A DNA stretch of 20,757 nt from positions 1 through 20,757 of the forward strand of contig JBNGIQ010008849.1 in the NCBI GenBank assembly GCA_049999765.1, given 5' to 3'. The translations under genes were made by a program, and so were the position numbers. This stretch comes from Phaeoceros laevis (taxonomy: Eukaryota; Anthocerotophyta; Anthocerotopsida; Notothyladales). Under the pieces are notes generated by a model. The model ran no database searches. It was given only the letters and a program-made list of their open reading frames with translations, and was not told the origin of the DNA. Positions 1 through 9,243 of the stretch are shown in pieces (the stretch's first letter is position 1; the number at the start of each line of letters is the position of its first letter).

Positions 1-184
1 CTCATAGTGCCCGGGAGAAGCGGCGATTCTTTCATATACTTGAAAGCACTTGAAAGTTTCCTTGCGAAACTTTCCCTAAAATAAGGGGCCCAAAAAAAAA
101 AAAAACCACTTATAGGGTCGAAAAAAACGGTTGAGGCATGCGTAGGGTTGAGGCATGCATACGGTTGAGGCATGCCGCATGCCC

Positions 185-278
185 GCATGCGGGCACGAGA
201 GGAAGGAAGGAATGAATTTGAAGTGATTAATGGGGTACTTGAGGGGTACTTGCAATTGACGGGGTACTTGAGAGATTG
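185..278 (+). repeat. 94-bp direct repeat, left copy
   Basis: This copy begins gcatgcgggcacgag and ends acttgagagattg. It is repeated at 447-540 with a single difference (taatgg here, taacgg there). The left copy ends exactly where the N run begins. Inside it the phrase ggggtacttg recurs three times. It is preceded by three copies of ggttgaggcatgc (about 129-176). No coding capacity is visible. Confidence 0.9.
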
Positions 279-378
279 NNNNNNNNNNNNNNNNNNNNNN
301 NNNNNNNNNNNNNNNNNNNNNNNNNNNNNNNNNNNNNNNNNNNNNNNNNNNNNNNNNNNNNNNNNNNNNNNNNNNNNN
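279..378. other. Assembly gap (100 N)
   Basis: Exactly 100 N, probably a fixed-size placeholder. Near-identical 94-bp repeats on both sides suggest that a tandem array was not resolved here. Confidence 0.95.
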
Positions 379-446
379 CAAGCGATGGTGCAAGGTTTTT
401 GAAGCGCTGCGGCCTTGTGCAAATTATGTTGACTCTTCGTTTTGAG

Positions 447-540
447 GCATGCGGGCACGAGAGGAAGGAAGGAATGAATTTGAAGTGATTAACGGGGTAC
501 TTGAGGGGTACTTGCAATTGACGGGGTACTTGAGAGATTG
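447..540 (+). repeat. 94-bp direct repeat, right copy
   Basis: Second copy of the 185-278 repeat, 93 of 94 bases identical. It lies 68 bp after the gap. The stretch from 541 to about 900 that follows is AT-rich, with no gene that I can recognise. Confidence 0.9.
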
Positions 541-903
541 AGAGGGGAGCTTGCGTTAATATATGACACACGAGGTAACTTGCATTATTATGTCGGGCAA
601 AAGTCTAGTTTGTGGTAAAAACGTTAGTGGTATAATACGTAAAAATATGTGTAACACGTTAACTTTTTATACCGGAATACATGTATTATACGGCGATTCC
701 GAAGCGACCTAAAATAAGAAGCGTTGAAAGAAACGAATCGTTCGAAATAAAAACGTTGCCCTAACAAAAGTCTCGATAACTATGCTCACGCGTTCCATCC
801 GCCTTCCTCACGGGGCCCACTTTGGTGCTTCAAATCCTCCCTCATTGCAAACACCAGCGGCATTACCGAACTAAAGGTTTTAGACACCTCCAACTCTAGG
901 TAG

Positions 904-1487
904 TCATAGGTACCGGCAAAACTTACCCCGTACATAAACATACATTCGAGTGCACCATTGTCTATAGGCTGGCGGCGTGACGCCGATGAAACCACTAGTA
1001 TTTGGATACGCCTCAATGTCATACTTCTCTCCTGGTTTCTGCTCAAAGTTTACCAACTCCAGAATCTTCTCGGCATTCTTTGGGGGAAATTGCACCTGCA
1101 TAATGCCAAAAAACGTCCCTACTAAATCTGGAAAAATGTGACCTTGTGCCAATTGTGGATCTATGCCTTGGGTAGCCTGCTGTAGCTGGACAGCAGTCAG
1201 CTCCACTTTGGTGGGTGCTGGACCAGTGGCTGCACTAGCTGTGTGAGCAGTGATCCGTACTTGCAACTTAGCTGCCTGGGCATCCGTGATAGCCCTTAGA
1301 TATGCTGGGTTGGTGATCATCAAGGATCTTATCAAGTTCTTATGGTATTGCTTGTACAAATCTCCAATCTCATCGGTCAAATACTGCCCTAGCTGCAAGA
1401 ATGCCACCTACTAAGTGTAGTTCGTACAATGCTTCAAGGTGAATTCAGCTGTCATGGCTCCGTGCCACATCTTGACTCGTTGAGGGT
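904..1487 (-). pseudogene. Decayed ORF of unknown family
   Basis: An open frame on the minus strand runs from about 1407 to a stop at 904 (about 167 codons). It continues upstream in the same frame through two adjacent stops (TAG TAG near 1410-1415) into an ATG-containing stretch reading MWHGAMTAEF before another stop near 1488. The protein is helix-rich at its start (GQYLTDEIGDLYKQYHKNL) and Ala/Gln-rich in the middle. I recognise no domain. The in-frame stops and repeat-rich surroundings suggest a transposon-derived or dead gene fragment. It shows no clear similarity to the gypsy gag further right. Confidence is for a coding remnant, not for any function. Confidence 0.4.
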
Positions 1488-1547
1488 GCTAGTCCCTGCC
1501 TTGCCCGAGAACTTTGCCCGACTACTATGATGTGGGGCTTCCATGAC

Positions 1548-1579
<32 letters not shown>
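1548..1579 (+). repeat. (TAG)n microsatellite
   Basis: An uninterrupted TAG trinucleotide repeat of about ten units. Confidence 0.95.
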
Positions 1580-2823
1580 AGAGATAAACACCCTAGGCGA
1601 CTCCTCATAGGAATCTTACGCGCTGCCACTTGATATGACTATAGGCCTCATTAGCTAGCAGATTATCGTTAACCTTGTATCATGTAAAAGAGGGGGGTCT
1701 TTTGTGATAATGCTTAGCTTCTTTCGATGGTTTGATTGTACTGCTACTTTAGCCTTACGGACTTGTCATGTCATTTCTTTATAACTAGGGTGGGGTGACA
1801 TAGATTGCTTTGAGTTAGTGGTCACGCTTTGAGGATGGTAAGCAAGCGCTCGTTTGTCAGCAGCCACGTTGCTCAGCTGCATTTGCTGGAAGATATGAAG
1901 CTTTTTTGTTGCCAAGACATAACCTGAGCAATTCCAGGAGACTCTGCGGTATGCTCCCCTGTAGAATCCTCCCATCCGGCACCGCTCGTTCGGCACCACG
2001 CATCCCAAGTCACGCTCCCGCATCACGCACTTGGGGCTCCGCCTCGGTTCTCGCACCAACCATTGTCTGTTTGACTGAAAAATGCATCTCGTTCTGTGGT
2101 TTACACTCTGCCTCTGGTCACTCACATTTAGCAAGGACCCCCTCTGAGCAAAGATTTCCACCTGACAATGTCAGTCTGAGTTGGTGCCCACACTTTGCAA
2201 AGAATTTCTGCTTCATCGAGAGGGCCTGAGCATCCACGAAGGTCAGGCTATGCAATTTGGTGACAAACCGTGGGAGTGAGGCTTCATTCTGAATTACTAC
2301 TGACCTCTTTCACTAGAGGTAGCGTGGTTGACAGCTTAAAGCTGCATTTTTTGGAAGGACTTCATTCTATGCCACCCCACCTAAGGTGGGGTGCACTGCA
2401 CTCAAAAGTTGTCCATCATATCAATACCTAAGTCACACAATATTTCTCCGCTTCATCCACCAATACATTTTGGAGGATTCAAGTGAGCCTTCGATTTTAT
2501 TGTAACCTAATTTAGACGTACTCTATAAAACATCTATGAAACGTTTTTCCCACTTTCCTGCGATGTTTGCTGTGCAGGTCATCAAAATCTCCAAACAAAA
2601 TGCCCGTCTACCGAAAACTGCTACATCACACTACATTTGTTTATTGTGCCTGAGCATATGTTGATGAAACCGTCTATTGGGATCCTTGGAGATATCAACA
2701 TAAACCTTTTTATTCACAGTACAAGTAATCTTGTACACTTGCTTTGTACTCGTAAAAACTGGCTCTGCACGTGATATTCAGTTAGGATCGGCCGCGTTTA
2801 TTTCCCACATGACAAATATATAG
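1580..2823. other. Non-coding stretch, no gene recognised
   Basis: Short open frames occur on both strands (for example 1766-2161 and 1906-2229) but have no recognisable protein features. The stretch includes the left copy of the 43-bp repeat (1742-1784) and a 9-bp-arm hairpin at 2373-2393 (arms caccccacc and ggtggggtg, loop taa). Confidence 0.6.
1742..1784 (+). repeat. 43-bp direct repeat, left copy
   Basis: The block starts tgctactttagcc and ends ttctttataa. It recurs at 4589-4631 with one mismatch (a/c) in 43 bases. The sequence on either side of the two copies is not similar, so the repeat is sharply bounded. Confidence 0.9.
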
Positions 2824-3596
2824 TTAGTACAATGAAATAGATCCAAGGTGAAAAAAGACTTTTTGGACAAAACTTATCTCGGGTAATAGATGGAAGTGTA
2901 TTCGTTGACGCGGGCGAGTCGTATGTATGATTGCTTGCGTAATAGGACATGGCGAGCTGTAAGCAGAATTATTCGGTTCGCTTGTGGTTGCGGGAGTAAC
3001 CACAGAAGCAGAACCGTTGTCATGGTCGGTCTCAATTCGATTTCTTTCTAGCAGCAATTGCTCCAAGATGTGCTTAGCCCTTTGTCTTGACATGGGCAAA
3101 AAAGTAGTATCCTGCACACCGAAGTCAAAATAAAATTGCTTCATTTGATAATACAATAGGCCACCTGTGTGTTCGGCGACCAATTTGAATGCAGCATTTC
3201 GTGTAAGGGCAGCCCAGACTGCATCCACGCCCTTTTTCTGAAAAATCGTTTTTAAGAAACCTGCGAATATAGCAAACAAAGTGAGATACAATATACATGT
3301 AGGAGTGAGATGCACTAATTTAAACTATAAAATGCGACACACTAACCTGGGCAAGGAAAGTCTTTGAACTTTATCTTGAACTCGTTCCTCATGGGCGCGT
3401 GCAACTCAAACATGTTGTTAATCTGAGCTCTCGAAAGTCCGTTTTCATAGTAGCTAGGTTCGATGCCTAAGGCATCTGCAAAATCAAGTTGTCAAGCGGT
3501 CAGAAACACGAAATCGTGAGTGTAATTGGACACATCGACTTCCTGCATCAATTTTTTGGTGAAGTCGTCGAAATTTCTGCGAGTGCCCTGTGCCAT
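2824..3596 (-). pseudogene. Two-exon gene model of unknown function, broken by a stop
   Basis: On the minus strand an ATG at 3596-3594 opens a frame directly after a gtttgcag acceptor-like sequence. It is interrupted by TGA at 3492-3494, then continues in the same frame to a donor at 3347 (CCAG|gttagt). An 86-nt intron (3261-3346, ending attcgcag) joins it in phase to a second exon (3260 to stop at 2824). The model totals about 229 codons. Visible pieces are NFDDFTKKLMQEVDVSNYTH, ALGIEPSYYENGLSRAQI and the helical KLVAEHTGGLLYYQMKQFYF. The TGA lies where CGA is one C-to-T change away. A short intron removing the stop (using gattttgcag as acceptor) is possible but would be under 65 nt. I do not recognise the family. 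It lies between the two copies of the 43-bp repeat and may belong to a mobile element. Confidence 0.45.
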
Positions 3597-3878
3597 CTGC
3601 AAACACTACAAATAAGAACCTACTAAGAACAGACTACAAAACTAATGAAATCCGGTTCGAGTCACTGATGATCTCACCTTTGACGATGGTGACCTGGAGA
3701 TGCAATAAAAACGGGATACAAACGACGCTCGGAGGAGGCGCAGTCCACTTGGAGGAGGCACAGTCCACGCTTGAAGCAGGCGCCTGAAGCAGAAGCGCGA
3801 AGCAGAAAGACCTTGTGTGCCTGCGGACGGAACAACGCCCCTCTGCTCGTCTCCAATCTTCAGTTTGCAGGCAGATAG

Positions 3879-4089
3879 CGGTGCTGCACAACAGAGCGCA
3901 CAATGTACATCATACCTTAGACAACCTGCATTTATGCATACAAATCTAATAGATTGCTGCCCAGTAATATGTCACCTGAAGGAGTTGTGTTTCCACGATC
4001 TTGGAACGCAGCTGCCTGCCTAGTACTCGGTCACCTTCAAGCAGTCCTCATTCCACGATCTTTGAATGCAGCGTCTACCTTGTTGTGGA
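3879..4089 (+). repeat. Duplicated ~215-bp block, copy 1
   Basis: It starts cggtgctgcacaacagagcg and ends ccttgttgtgga. It pairs with 4367-4583. Inside, a ~60-bp monomer (cccagtactgtgtcacc ... cacgatctttgaatgcag type) is present twice in tandem, so the two blocks hold four diverged monomers. Confidence 0.85.
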
Positions 4090-4366
4090 GCACCAAAACT
4101 TGAATGAGCTTTCAGTAGCAAACGCGTAAGTACAAAACCACGTGGCTGCAAACAAAAGAGTCGTTTTGAATGGCACTTTCCAACAAAACAGCAAGCACTT
4201 GCCTGTCATGAAAAAATCTTCCGCTATTTTGCGCACAAACAGAATTCTCCCAAGTAGCTGGGGTGCAGGTTCTCTTCCGCGATGGTCTTGTGGCTGTTCT
4301 CGCTCTTGTAGCTGTTCTCGCTCTGCAGCTCAGCCGCTCAAGGTCAGCTACTTGCTCTTACTATAC

Positions 4367-4583
4367 CGGTGCTGGACAACAGAGCGCACAATTTGCATCA
4401 GACCTTAATTAGACAACCTGCATTTTGCATGCATACAAATCTAATAGATTGCTGCCCAGTACTGTGTCACCTGAAGTAATCGCCTTCCATGATCTGTGAA
4501 TGCAGTTGCCTGCCCAGTACTGTGTCACCTTCACGTAGTCCTCACTCCACGATCTCTGAATGCAGTGCCTAACCTGTTGTGGA
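4367..4583 (+). repeat. Duplicated ~215-bp block, copy 2
   Basis: Direct repeat of 3879-4089 with several substitutions and small indels. It begins cggtgctggacaacagagcg and ends acctgttgtgga. The two ~60-bp monomers inside are clearer here: cccagtactgtgtcacct occurs twice. Confidence 0.85.
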
Positions 4584-4588
4584 CTTCA

Positions 4589-4631
4589 TGCTACTTTAGC
4601 CTTACGGACTTGTCCTGTCATTTCTTTATAA
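4589..4631 (+). repeat. 43-bp direct repeat, right copy
   Basis: Matches 1742-1784 at 42 of 43 positions in the same orientation, 2.85 kb away. It follows the duplicated block almost directly (5 bp). Confidence 0.9.
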
Positions 4632-4744
4632 GGAGAGTTATTATTTTGTCCACCCACCCGAGTCGGCTTATTATTGTCTTGTTTATTTAAAAAACCCCTA
4701 TTTAAACATATACTTATTGACCACCAACTACCTTGGCTTCTTTC

Positions 4745-4749
4745 TTCAG
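4745..4749 (+). repeat. Gypsy target-site duplication, left (ttcag)
   Basis: The five bases before the left LTR are ttcag, as are the five bases after the right LTR (14275-14279). Five base pairs is the usual duplication length for Ty3/gypsy integrases. Confidence 0.75.
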
Positions 4750-4975
4750 TGTTGCAGCTCTTCTCGCGAATGTTGGTAAACGGGCCGAAGTCCCTGGGTT
4801 CGGGTATGTACAGGTGTCGTGTTCCCCGTAACTACGATTGAGGCCGTGTATAATGAGGCCAAGTAGCGATTCTACTTCCTTCTAGTCATTTCTTTTACCC
4901 GGTCTACTATTTACCTTTATTTACCCGGCTACTGTTTACCGATCGTACTTATACTAATACTATTTAACTGCGACA
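4750..4975 (-). repeat. 3' LTR of the gypsy element
   Basis: 226 bp, reading tgttgcagctc ... ctgcgaca on +, so TG..CA at the ends. It aligns along its length with 14018-14274. Relative to that copy it lacks blocks of about 25, 5 and 1 bp and differs by 8 substitutions, all of which are transitions. The end is set at gaca rather than gacattca because that choice gives a matching 5-bp target duplication. Confidence 0.9.
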
Positions 4976-4983
4976 TTCACCCC
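4976..4983 (-). other. Probable polypurine tract
   Basis: On the element strand the eight bases directly before the 3' LTR read ggggtgaa, a short purine-rich run at the expected place for plus-strand priming. It is weaker than many polypurine tracts: it contains one T and is preceded by a C run. Confidence 0.5.
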
Positions 4984-5025
4984 GGGGGGGATGAGGCTTT
5001 GCCCTCGAAGCCGGGAATGGACAAC

Positions 5026-5268
5026 TTATGATGTTGTGCGTACTCCTGAATCACCTCTCCAGCATGCAATAAATTTTTTAAAGGCTACCAAGTTGCATCC
5101 GAGGATGGGTATCCCTTCCAAAGTACCAGAAACTTCCACTAAAATCTTGCGTACACGACGATGTTGAAGAATGCGCTCAACCTCGAATTCCTCACTTCTT
5201 GCAGTCCATATTGGGGGTGGCCGACTTGGCAGTGCACCATAATATGGCCGCAACAAGGAAACATGAAA
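5026..5268 (-). pseudogene. Gypsy integrase C-terminus with chromodomain-like tail
   Basis: The minus-strand frame reads NVFHVSLLRPYYG, the conserved stretch that follows the GPY/F module of gypsy integrases. It is followed by EEFEVERILQHRRV, the start of a chromodomain-like segment (the usual form is Y-x-V-E-x-I-L-x-x-R). After about 20 residues the segment loses the expected tryptophan-rich core, so the chromodomain is degenerate or frameshifted. In chromoviruses this domain steers integration toward particular chromatin. A SINE-like insertion separates it from the GPY motif at 5627-5760. Confidence 0.75.
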
Positions 5269-5283
5269 GACATTATGAATCTT
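5269..5283 (-). repeat. 15-bp target-site duplication of the minus-strand SINE (left)
   Basis: On + it reads gacattatgaatctt and recurs perfectly at 5612-5626. The integrase residues KIHNV are encoded on both sides, which confirms a true duplication of target sequence. Confidence 0.92.
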
Positions 5284-5611
5284 TAGCGACAATGGCATGG
5301 CTCTTTATATATCAAAGCTCCACTGTGACAATCATGGAGCTAGGGTGTTACAATGCTACTATCTAGTAGCACTTCTTGCTCAGAAGAAACGGTGTTGGTC
5401 TCGCTGATTTTTGGTTGAGAAACACTACGGGATTGAACCTTGATTTTTGGTCGAGAAACACTATGGGATTGAACCTTGATTTTTGGTCGAGAAACACAAT
5501 GGGATTGAACCCTGATTTTTTGGTCGAGAAACACTACGGGATTGAACCCGGGTCCCGGGTCTTCACTTTGGAAGGCCCAAGTCCCAACCACTTGGATGTC
5601 CCCGAGGGGAC
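5284..5611 (-). mobile_element. tRNA-derived SINE-like insertion (minus strand) with four B-box repeats
   Basis: The 328-bp insertion lies between perfect 15-bp duplications inside the integrase reading frame. Read on the minus strand it begins with a hairpin gtcccc-tc-ggggac, then a D-arm/A-box-like catccaagtggttgggac, then a B-box gggttcaatccc (5538-5549), the internal Pol III promoter layout of tRNA-derived SINEs. The B-box lies inside a 36-bp tandem repeat present four times. The 3' end (near 5284) shows no poly(A) tail, only attgtcgcta. The head matches the head of the SINE at 11828-12346. Confidence 0.75.
5405..5549 (-). repeat. 36-bp tandem repeat, four units
   Basis: Units start at 5405, 5441, 5477 and 5513, each beginning tgattttt and ending gggattgaacc on +. 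The last unit has one extra t. On the minus strand each unit starts with ggttcaatccc, a B-box-like sequence. The repeats are contiguous with no spacers. Confidence 0.95.
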
Positions 5612-5626
5612 GACATTATGAATCTT
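5612..5626 (-). repeat. 15-bp target-site duplication of the minus-strand SINE (right)
   Basis: Perfect copy of 5269-5283, directly next to the hairpin head of the insertion. Confidence 0.92.
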
Positions 5627-5761
5627 CAACTGTTGTGGTAGCTCAAGTTTATAGGCGACGTTGCCAACCTTCTATAAAACACGATAAGGCCCAATGTACC
5701 TGTCAGACAAGTTTCTTGCGGAATGAGCTGGAAGATCAAAATATTTCGTGGATAACATTGC
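5627..5761 (-). pseudogene. Gypsy integrase GPY/F segment
   Basis: The minus-strand frame reads LSTKYFDLPAHSARNLSDRY then IGPYRVL, the GPY motif near the C-terminus of gypsy integrases. It continues after a TAG stop as KVGNVAYKLELPQQLKIHNV up to the SINE boundary. The upstream part of the protein lies beyond the ~2.5-kb insertion, resuming near 8300. The TAG follows IGPYRVL directly. Confidence 0.85.
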
Positions 5762-5833
5762 CCTGTCGCTAGGGGGCGCCCAATTAGGGCAAAGGGGGGA
5801 CCCTGATGGGACCGTGTTAACCTCTTCTAATAT

Positions 5834-5884
5834 TAAACACACACACACACACACACAACCGGTGTTCCTGGTTTGTGTGTGTGT
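5834..5884 (+). repeat. (CA)n / (GT)n dinucleotide tracts facing each other
   Basis: A CA tract of about eleven units is followed by ggtgttcctggttt and then a GT tract that runs into the N gap. The two tracts are complementary and could fold as a hairpin, a plausible reason for the gap. Confidence 0.85.
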
Positions 5885-5984
5885 NNNNNNNNNNNNNNNN
5901 NNNNNNNNNNNNNNNNNNNNNNNNNNNNNNNNNNNNNNNNNNNNNNNNNNNNNNNNNNNNNNNNNNNNNNNNNNNNNNNNNNNN
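5885..5984. other. Assembly gap (100 N)
   Basis: Exactly 100 N, placed directly after a GT repeat. Its true size is unknown. Confidence 0.95.
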
Positions 5985-8280
5985 AGTCATACATGGCAGA
6001 AGGCAATTTTTTTCATAGTCCATACTGCTAAGATTTAGCAGCCCTAGCTTGTTACACAACTATAAAAATGACTTTTATGGCGTTATTTTAGCTGTACAGG
6101 CATGATAAATTGCTAGTCACCTAGCTGGGCACGGCTCGAAGTCCAGTCGAATGGTTTACTTACACAATGGCAACTATTCTGTTGTCTAATACCTAGCCCG
6201 TTTCTGGCTGGTAGCCAAGTCCCGTCCAGGTTTTGCTGACAGCTAGAATGTCTCCTAACGGTTGTTTGCTTACACAAGTACCAGTGTTCGTTCCAGGTAT
6301 AGGGCAGGCTCATATGAGGTTTTTGATAGTCCCGTCACAACGACTGGTTAAGGGACATGAAACACCAGGGGGCATCATGCCCTACCAATTCGCGCCCACA
6401 GTCTGGTCACAAACATCACAGCCACCACTGTTGGCCTGGAGCTGCTTATCCATCTCTTCTGTACACGGAAGCTGCAAGGAAGTTCACTCAGACACCCAGT
6501 CCTGCTTTTGCTGAAAGCCGTCTTAAATGCCATGGGCAACTAGACTGCCAGCGTAGCTGCCTGGGGATTGCAGTCTGACCCACTAAGAGCACTTTGCCCC
6601 TGCTGTACAGATGACGTGGAGCATTCAGCTCCCTGCTTACCTTACAGACTTCAATGCTAAGGCCGCCAACAAGAAATTTTCATACTTCACAGATTTTTTA
6701 AGGCCCTACGTGGCCCAATCCCACACTGTGAGTATGCTGGCTGACCCATGTGAATTAGCAATCATTCTGACGGCAAAGTCTGGATCCAACTTTCAAATGC
6801 GAATTCTTGAGATTCCACTCAATGACGGTGTCTAAATACAGTAGCTAAGGCTCGGCTTGGTGACGTTCATTGAATGATGAGCGAGAAGCACCTCTCTCTG
6901 CCAGCCTTAACCCTACAATAGGGTCCACTCACCAACACTCCGAGCTCCTATAAAGCTTTACCCTCAGCGGACATAAGGGACCAATTCCTCTTTCTTTCTT
7001 TCATTCTGTCCCGCTGCCCAAAACGCTCCCTCATGCTGTCCCGCCCAGTACCCTGCTGAGACCCTACAGCATCCGAATCAAAAGTCACAGTAGCAGCTCC
7101 AGCCAGAATGGCTTCACAGGAACCTGTGAGATGTCCTGTATACCTGATTTTCTTTGAACAAGCTCTGTTTCGTTTCATTTCCGTTCTGGTTCTGGTTCCT
7201 CTTGCAGCATTCGTTCTGAATCAGATTGTTACTGTCTTTCCTGATACCGGGTCCTCCTACAGCATGCGATTGTATTGAGTACTTGCTCTTGTCTTCATGC
7301 TTGTTCTACTCTATCTGTACACACATACAGATACTTCACTAATTACTGTCCTGGATGATGCAAGGGACTGTTTCTGCTGCCAAGGGTTATGTACCTGTTC
7401 TGTGTGCCTTCCTCTGCAAGCAAAGAGCAGTTCCTCTTTGACACATGTTGTCTTTGAGGCCTGATTGGTCGCTGGATTCTCTAAGCACTCGTTGCCATGG
7501 ATGCCAGCCCCATACTTTGCTCTGAGACACACAATGTCGAATTTTTTGAAGGTCAGTTGTACAAATTCATGCAGGAACCAGGTCTACCAACACAGCTGCT
7601 AGAAACCTGGTCAGGGATGACCCTTTGGTACTGATGAAGGGGGTCGGAGGTTTGCTTTCACCTAGCAAATGCCTACTTGAGTTTAAGATGCTGTTAGGGA
7701 GCTTGGTGAGCTTTTTCCTGCAGCATACTTTGTACACAATGTGAGCCCTGTTAGTTGCTGCTTCATACAGCGCTACCAGTGCTACTTTACATACCAAATA
7801 GGCATAGGCCTACTGCAGCTTGAATACTTTCAAGACCTGCTGTGACCATTACGCCTTACAAGCTCTTCAGAGTTCAAGGCTGTACCTAGTAAAGGATGCT
7901 CTTTTGCAAAATACTCCAAAGATGCCATGTTTGGCGCACGTCTGCAAGTCTCCTTCTGCTACTTCGCGGTCCTACACATGACATGGGAATTTCCGTTAGC
8001 CTCAGGCCTACGTACTTTGCTGCTGTAAGTATTACTTGTCAGCTAGTGCGGACTACCAAAGAAAGAGGTCTTCACTTGACGGACATCTGAAACATTGATG
8101 CCAGAAAAATTGTCACTACGACAAATAACATGTCACCTGCCATTTGAAGCTGTCGAATGTCAAACATCACCTTCTTGAACAGGCCTTGAAACATGTTGGC
8201 ATGCTCTCGCAATGTCAGGACCCATCATGGGCAATGTCACATACAGTATTGTAGTTTTTTTCATAAAAGGCTATGTATGT
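5985..8280. other. Body of the inserted block, no recognisable gene
   Basis: About 2.3 kb without a recognisable protein. The best open frame is 6611-6835 on + (74 codons, starting MTWSIQLPAYLTDFNAKAAN), which I cannot assign. Pyrimidine-rich stretches occur near 6975-7050. The right end has tatgtatgtatg next to the integrase junction. It could be non-coding DNA carried by a transposon, or the 3' part of a LINE or another element family. Confidence 0.5.
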
Positions 8281-8291
8281 ATGTACCAGGA

Positions 8292-9240
8292 ACACACCCA
8301 ATCTCCAATCTGGAAATCTACTGAACGCCGATGCTTGTCTGCGTACTGTGATTGCCGATTTTGGGCTTCCATAGCCTACATCCTTGCCATCTGATGTGCC
8401 CTAATGCGTTCTTCCAAATAGTCATGAGCTGCCGGGGTGTTTTGTGCTGAAGGCAATGCAGCTGTTAATAAGGTCTCTGGATGCTGGCCAGCATTCAAAT
8501 AAAAGGGAGTGTGCCATGTGGCGAATGCCACTGCATCATTGAAAGTAAATTCTGCGAAGTGTAAGAAAGAGTCCCACATCACCTGATGTGTGCTACAGTG
8601 TGCACGAAGGAAATCTTCCATAGTTTGATTCGCCCTTTCGGTTGCTCCGTCAGTTTCAGGGTGATAGGCTGTTGACATACAGATCTCGGTTCCCAGGGCC
8701 ATGTGCACAGCCTTCCAAAAATGAGATGTGAATTTGGTGTCTCAGTCACTTACTATAGACTTGGGCAATCCATGGAGCCGATAAACATGTCTTAAGAACA
8801 TTTCAGCAGTGTCTACTGCTGTACAGGTCTCCCTAGTGGCAACCAAATATATCATTCTTGTAAGCTTATCAGTGAATACCAAGATAGCATCGTGCCCATC
8901 TTTTGTAGTTGGCAGACCTGTGATGAAATCCATGGTTAGTTGCCTCCATGGCTTCGAAGGTACAGGTAATGGTTGTAAAAGGCCACCCTTCTTTGTCCTC
9001 GAGGCCTTAATTTGCTGACAAATATCACACTCATGAACAAAAGTTCTGATCTCATTATTGATAGTCGGCCAATAGTACCTTCTGCTGAGATTGCTGCGTT
9101 CGTTGGATGCCTGGGTGCCCTACAGAGTGGCTACAGTGAGCCTCCTTGATCAAGACTTGCCGTAGGTCAGTCAAAGGAGGAACATACAGCCTATTTTTAA
9201 AATATAACATACCTCCCTGCTGGTGCCAATCATCTGCGGT
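8292..9240 (-). pseudogene. Gypsy integrase, HHCC and catalytic core, broken
   Basis: Integrase would insert the element's DNA copy into the genome. In element order there is a zinc-binding region with EAHCSHSVGHPG (near 9110-9150) and CDICQQIK (near 9015-9040). The catalytic core follows: MDFITGLPTTKDGHDAILVF (first Asp, near 8930), IVSD before TKFTSHFWKAV (second Asp, near 8745) and AYHPETDGATERANQ (Glu, near 8640). It runs on to DFQIGDWV near 8296, where the 2.5-kb block interrupts it. Faults are an in-frame TGA at 8742-8744, a frameshift after the HHCC histidines and a TAG near 8371. The catalytic residues are still visible, but no intact product is possible. Confidence 0.92.
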
Positions 9241-9243
9241 ACC

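Larger units (their letters stand above)
3600..4745. other. Repeat-rich non-coding stretch
   Basis: No gene recognised. The contents are a short tandem at 3728-3770 (cagtccac repeats), the two large repeat copies listed separately, a small tandem near 4290-4325 (gctgttctcgctct twice), the right 43-bp repeat and an AT-rich tail up to the gypsy element. Confidence 0.6.
5762..8290 (+). mobile_element. ~2.5-kb block inserted in integrase, LINE-like at its left edge
   Basis: The integrase frame stops after GDWV near 8296 and resumes at LSTKYF near 5758, so everything between was inserted. About 40 bases near 5785-5825 (gggcaaaggggggaccctga onward) match, apart from a few differences, the LINE RNase H-region remnant on the minus strand near 14700-14745. 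In the matching + frame they translate with stops as GKGGTLMGPC. This suggests a 5'-truncated LINE in + orientation, but no LINE protein is visible after the gap. No target duplication could be fixed, so both ends are uncertain by several bases. A CA/GT hairpin and the N gap lie inside. Confidence 0.55.

Noticed and set aside
904-1407. Same protein family as the gypsy gag extension (13125-13613)
   Set aside because: Both are helical and sit in repeat-rich DNA, but I saw no shared motif by eye.
4750-4979. LTR ending at gacattca (TGAA.. on the element strand)
   Set aside because: That choice leaves flanks ttcag and gacgt, which do not match. Ending at gaca keeps TG..CA and gives ttcag on both sides.
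5405-5549. 36-bp direct repeats resembling a small CRISPR array
   Set aside because: The units are contiguous with no spacers, they lie inside a SINE-like insertion with target duplications, and the genome is eukaryotic.
5862-8295. 11-bp inverted repeat as proof of a DNA transposon
   Set aside because: The left copy lies about 100 bp inside the insertion, no target duplication fits, and no transposase is visible, so it is kept only as a lead.
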